From Echiichthys vipera (lineage: Eukaryota; Chordata; Actinopteri; Perciformes; Trachinidae), in NCBI GenBank assembly GCA_963691815.1, contig OY829654.1, forward strand, positions 10,146,798 through 10,210,797: 64,000 nt of DNA, given 5' to 3'. Each line of letters opens with the position of its first letter. Positions within the stretch are counted from its first letter, which is position 1. The notes under the pieces are model-generated. The model was not told the DNA's origin. It saw only the letters and a program-made list of their open reading frames with translations, and searched no databases. Shown here one piece after another: positions 60,301 through 64,000 of this stretch. The position numbers and the translations under genes are program-made.

Positions 60301-63300
60301 AACAAAGATAAGTGCATGGTATTAAGAGTCAGTATCAGAAGTTAATGTAGTAGACTGACACTTACTTTGCTTTGCTTTCTGTCCAAGTAGAACTGGTGCT
60401 GGCTAATAGCCATGACCCAAATGGTTTTGATCAAAGAATGGCTGGCATACCACGTGTGGATGAGTAGGCCCGTCTGCCCGAAGGTGCGCTTGGTCACTGC
60501 TCTCCTGTTGCAAGAAAAAATGCCGGAAAAAGAAATCCGAGGTGGAGATTTTTTTTTTTAAAATAAAAGAAACAGTGATATGAATGATCTCTTTAGATAC
60601 ATGCTGAAGAGAGAGGCAGAGAGAGAAACAACAACATAATGTGTAGCTGGTCATAGCTGGTTTACGAAGAAGAATCTCTCTTGCTGCTCACCTGTGTGGA
60701 TCATTAACCTCTACAGCAAATTTCTTCTCCCGGAAGTACAAGTTTTCCAGCTGCTTCCACTGATAAAGCTGGAGGTAAATATGATAAATATCTTATTAGG
60801 GAAACGACAATATGCTCTATAATTCACAACCGGAAGTGCAAAGAGCTGAGCAGCAGTGCTAGGCCAGGAATAATGGCTTTAAAATGTGTTCATTAGTGCC
60901 TTCAGCCCTGGTGGTTTTGATTCAAAATTACTGCCATGACCATCACCATCACATAAACGATTAGAAAAAAAAAGATTAGTAGTGCAGGTGTCTTAGTTAG
61001 CCTGTCTCAGCCACAGTCATTAAAAAAGCCAGACTGTAACATGAACTGTCATTACAGTCTGGGACGCCTGGCATGCCAAGTCTGCAATAAAGCAGGTGTT
61101 AGAAAGCTAAGAATGCCACAAGCGGACATTACACAAAGACTCATCGCAGTACACAACACTTTCCATGGCTCATCAACTCCATCCCCACATCTCCCAGGTG
61201 CTCACTGACAACAGCCAGATATGAACAATCTATTTGGGTCAGTGACTCACTGAGTGTCTGGACAAGATCCGAATGAGACATGAAAAGCCCACAGAAAGCG
61301 ATACACGTGGATGCTTTGTGGAGTATTTTGTATCACAATGCTGCTACGTGGTTAACACTATAAAAATATATAATTTTCAAAGACTGATTGTTGGTTCAAT
61401 ATTTTCAGTGAGCATACAAATTAGCAAATGTTACTTAAAGAATAAATGCTAAGCCTTGCAGTATTACTTCCAACCAGACAAAAAAAAGTGCAGTCTCCAA
61501 TCTTACCAGTATACAGTAATGGATGTTCACAGCTCCCGTTTTATAGGGTTATTAAAATCCTCTCTGACTTTGTCGTCGACACAAACGCATACTTAATTCC
61601 TTCTCCTTTCAGCTCCTAACTTGTCTCCTCAGGTATTCTCAGAACATGCATTATAACGCCCCAAATCCAACCCCTTTCCCTTTGACATCATCACCAGCTC
61701 ACTCCCTCTTCTCCTCTTCTTAAACACACCACTGCTTGCACACAGCCGGCTAGTTGCACAATTTTGGAACGCAGCAGACAAAGATAGATTGCATCATGTT
61801 GAGTGATTACCAGGCTTCAACAAGAAGACAGTGCCAGTAAATGAATGTGAATTGTTTTGAACTTTACCAGCACTACCATGCATGTCTGCACCATGCAGAT
61901 ACTGGAGTCACAGACTGGACAACATAGCTGATGGATCCCTCACATGGGTGTTTCTCTCAACTCACAAGCTAAAACAACACAAATGAAACAAGAAAAGCAG
62001 GTTCACACTGCATGTATGGTTTTAACAGACTCGATATAAAACTCAGTTGCCTCATTAAAGCAAACTGCTCTGAAGACTTTGCTCCAATTTTTTCATGTCT
62101 GGCCTCGTCTGCTGCTTCAGCTGAAACCTTTGTTGGAGTGAAACAGACGATGCATGAAGTTGAGCGGCTGAATCACAACGCTATTTGCAACAGCAGCAAT
62201 CCTTACCCCTGTACTATCATGTCCATAGTCAGATCAGTGAAACAAAGAAATGACAGCAGCAGTTTTAGAGAAAGAGCTGCAGGAAATGTTTACCTTTCGA
62301 GGTTTTAATTTATCCTGCAGGTCATACTGGCCGATGCCCTTATAGCTGATTCCAAGCCACCATGGGATCCCCTGTTTATCCTGTAAGGCAAGAACACAGC
62401 TTGATTGTTGACTCAGTTTCAGCTGCAACAGCTGTCATGTCCCATTAATCACAGCGGAAGACCTACCTTTACTTCAAAGTAATGCACGCCATACGTGGGC
62501 AACGATTCCACTAACGTCAAATACCTAGAACAAAAACATTTTTTTTTATTAAAACTGACGGCTGTTTTTTTAACATCTACCGGTACCTGTAATATACCTT
62601 GAAAATGTAGAAAGATAGAAGTGAGATTATGATCTCTATCAATGATTCACTGGACAGAGGAGCTATTGATTTCTATCAGATGATGAGAAAAGGAGTGCCA
62701 GAGAGTGACGGTGAGAAGGGATGGTTGGCAGAGGTGAGAGGAAGATTAATTAACTTACAGTAAAGCTTAATGGTCTAATTACTAGTTTTGAACCACTTGC
62801 AGCATATACACATTTTACTTCATTACTTACTGCACAATGGCCTGTCCTCGGGAGACTCCTTTCAGCGGTTTATAATGTTCAATTACTCGATCTTCACTGC
62901 AAGGTAACATAAAGAAGACATCTTTTAAATGTTTTTTATACTTTAAACAGTTGCACAAGCCATCCTGTATTGTACAAGTACCGTAGGCCGTGTAACTTAC
63001 AGTGTATGATAGTAAAAGGTTAGAACTACTATACAACTGAATACATAATAAATGATATTGTTAGTTTAATTAATAAAAAGGTAAAAAAAAGCTTTATGGT
63101 TTTACTAAATGCTAAACGGTTTGTTTTTAAATTTGTTATTATTTCTTAATTTATTTTACTCTTCTCTTTACCTTGCTCATTATATATATATATATGTTTC
63201 ACCTCCTTCTTATCTTATTGTTTGGACTTTGCACACACTGTGTAGAGGACTGTTTGGCTAGTTAGCCTAACTGAAAAGGAACTTGTTGAAGCCAACTTTT

Positions 63301-63514
63301 TGCATGAAAATTACACCACGCAATACGCGTTATATTAATCATCATAATATCATATCATAACACAGACCTGCATGACTTACAAGACATTAGTGTAGGCAAG
63401 ATTTCCAATAAACATTTCCTGTAAGCGTACCAGTATGCAAGTGACGGGTGTTCCTTGAGTACTTTGGTGGGAAGAGTTGGTAGTTTCTTCAAGTCAGCTC
63501 TTGTGTTTTCATCG
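54352..63514 (-). CDS. frmd4b: FERM domain-containing protein 4B (N-terminal exons outside window)
   Basis: FRMD4B (GRSP1) is a scaffold that binds cytohesins and acts in epithelial polarity and Arf signalling. Sixteen exons join in phase: 63514-63431, 62896-62831, 62524-62467, 62380-62294, 60768-60692, 60504-60366, 60274-60133, 59962-59829, 59650-59534, 58805-58577, 58497-58444, 58349-58202, 58021-57854, 57645-56879, 56100-55962 and, tentatively, 54388-54352, about 815 residues. The first six encode FERM lobes 2-3 (LPTKVLKEHPSLAYCEDRVI, ESLPTYGVHYFEVKDKQGIP, AISQHQFYLDRKQSK). A coiled coil and the CUPID-type cytohesin-binding region follow (KKICLREAELTGKLPKEYPL, RRRVGTAFKLDELFP, KKLANEPELCKTVKKKR). 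The Ser/Tyr-rich tail (TPVMTRNAYSSSQL, ALVAEHLKGWY) matches FRMD4B better than FRMD4A. The donor-like word near 63960 shows no fitting exon. Confidence 0.95.
54560..55105. repeat. Abundant teleost repeat in the last frmd4b intron
   Basis: The blocks CCTTGACAACTATTGGATGG, GCCAAATACCTGCAAAACTG, GTGTTTAGTGCTAATTAGCC, ATGTTAGCATGCTAAGCTAA, GTTAGCATTTAGCTCAAAGC and AGCTGCTAGCCTTGCTGTGG are a familiar, highly repeated percomorph sequence. It is non-coding, and its exact edges are approximate. Confidence 0.75.
60769..62293. other. frmd4b: frmd4b intron, about 1.5 kb
   Basis: A non-coding intron between the FERM exons at 62294 and 60768, with regular GT/AG ends (GTAAAC donor, TTTACCTCCAG acceptor). 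I see no exon or named repeat in it. Confidence 0.8.
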
Positions 63515-64000
63515 CTGAAACAGAAATAAAACATAGTTGTGATAACAAGTTTGAAAATTGAGTGAACAATCTTGAGACATAATATGCCATTATTCTTTTA
63601 AATTACTTTACTGCAACTTTAGACTTACTCCACTGCATATCTTCGACTTTTGCTTTCGTGAATTTATATGACAGCTGGAACTGCTTTGAATAATATGAAG
63701 TGCTAATAATAACTGCCCAACAGTAGATAAAGGAGTTAAATTTAGCTCTATCTGACAGCTGCACTAACACTAAAGGGCCCATTCTGCTGGTACTTTTGCT
63801 TTTAGACGCATGTAGTAAAACAGTGGTATTGCAACTTTTATTTAAGTAAAATTAATATGTCTCCCACCACAATCAATTACATTTTGTGTAGCTCGTCTTC
63901 ACATTGCCAGGAATAAAGTTGTGGTGGGTAAATACTGAATAATTTCTCTTTTTGGCTTACCAACATTCAAATGTAAATATACTGAGTCTAAAGAAATCCC

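Noticed and set aside
63960..64000. Further upstream frmd4b exon at the window edge
   Set aside because: A donor-like GTAAGC exists, but no frame gives FERM sequence matching what precedes DENTRADLKK in the family.

Overview
The window reads as nuclear DNA of a spiny-rayed (percomorph-type) teleost fish. Genes are split by GT-AG introns, the flanks are AT-rich and full of dinucleotide and trinucleotide microsatellites, and several dispersed repeats are of kinds I recognise from percomorph genomes. All gene calls below come from translating both strands and joining exons so that reading phase is kept across every junction.

Layout. About 1-5050 is a decayed Ty3/Gypsy LTR retrotransposon: the tail of a 5' LTR, gag, protease-like, RT, RNase H and integrase remnants, and a 3' LTR. 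5050-14135 is non-coding. At 14136-15724 (+) lie the last coding exons of tafa1, a secreted cysteine-rich chemokine-like neuropeptide. 15.7-31.3 kb is non-coding and holds a hAT element, microsatellites and possible conserved elements. tafa4 (-) occupies 31364-33478 with its signal-peptide exon. uba3 (-), the catalytic subunit of the NEDD8 E1, is complete in 18 coding exons at 35920-43235. arl6ip5 (+) is complete in three exons at 44213-47539 and is head-to-head with uba3. lmod3 (-), a muscle thin-filament nucleator, is complete in three exons at 49464-51740. frmd4b (-), a FERM-domain scaffold, fills 54352-63514 and runs off the right edge, so its start is missing.

The order and strands tafa1(+), tafa4(-), uba3(-), arl6ip5(+), lmod3(-), frmd4b(-) match the human 3p14 block as I remember it. 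The exception is that EOGT and TMF1, which sit between TAFA4 and UBA3 in human, have no room here. The genes are syntenic neighbours rather than a pathway: neuronal secreted ligands, neddylation, ER membrane traffic, sarcomere assembly and cell polarity.

I looked for an undescribed system and do not see one. The most useful oddities are three tandem copies of a TCTCGTGAGA-like decamer in the uba3/arl6ip5 divergent promoter, a PNMA-like gag in the retroelement, shared exon structure of the two TAFA genes (including an apparent stop that is really intronic), and several non-autonomous hAT-type insertions with measurable target-site duplications.
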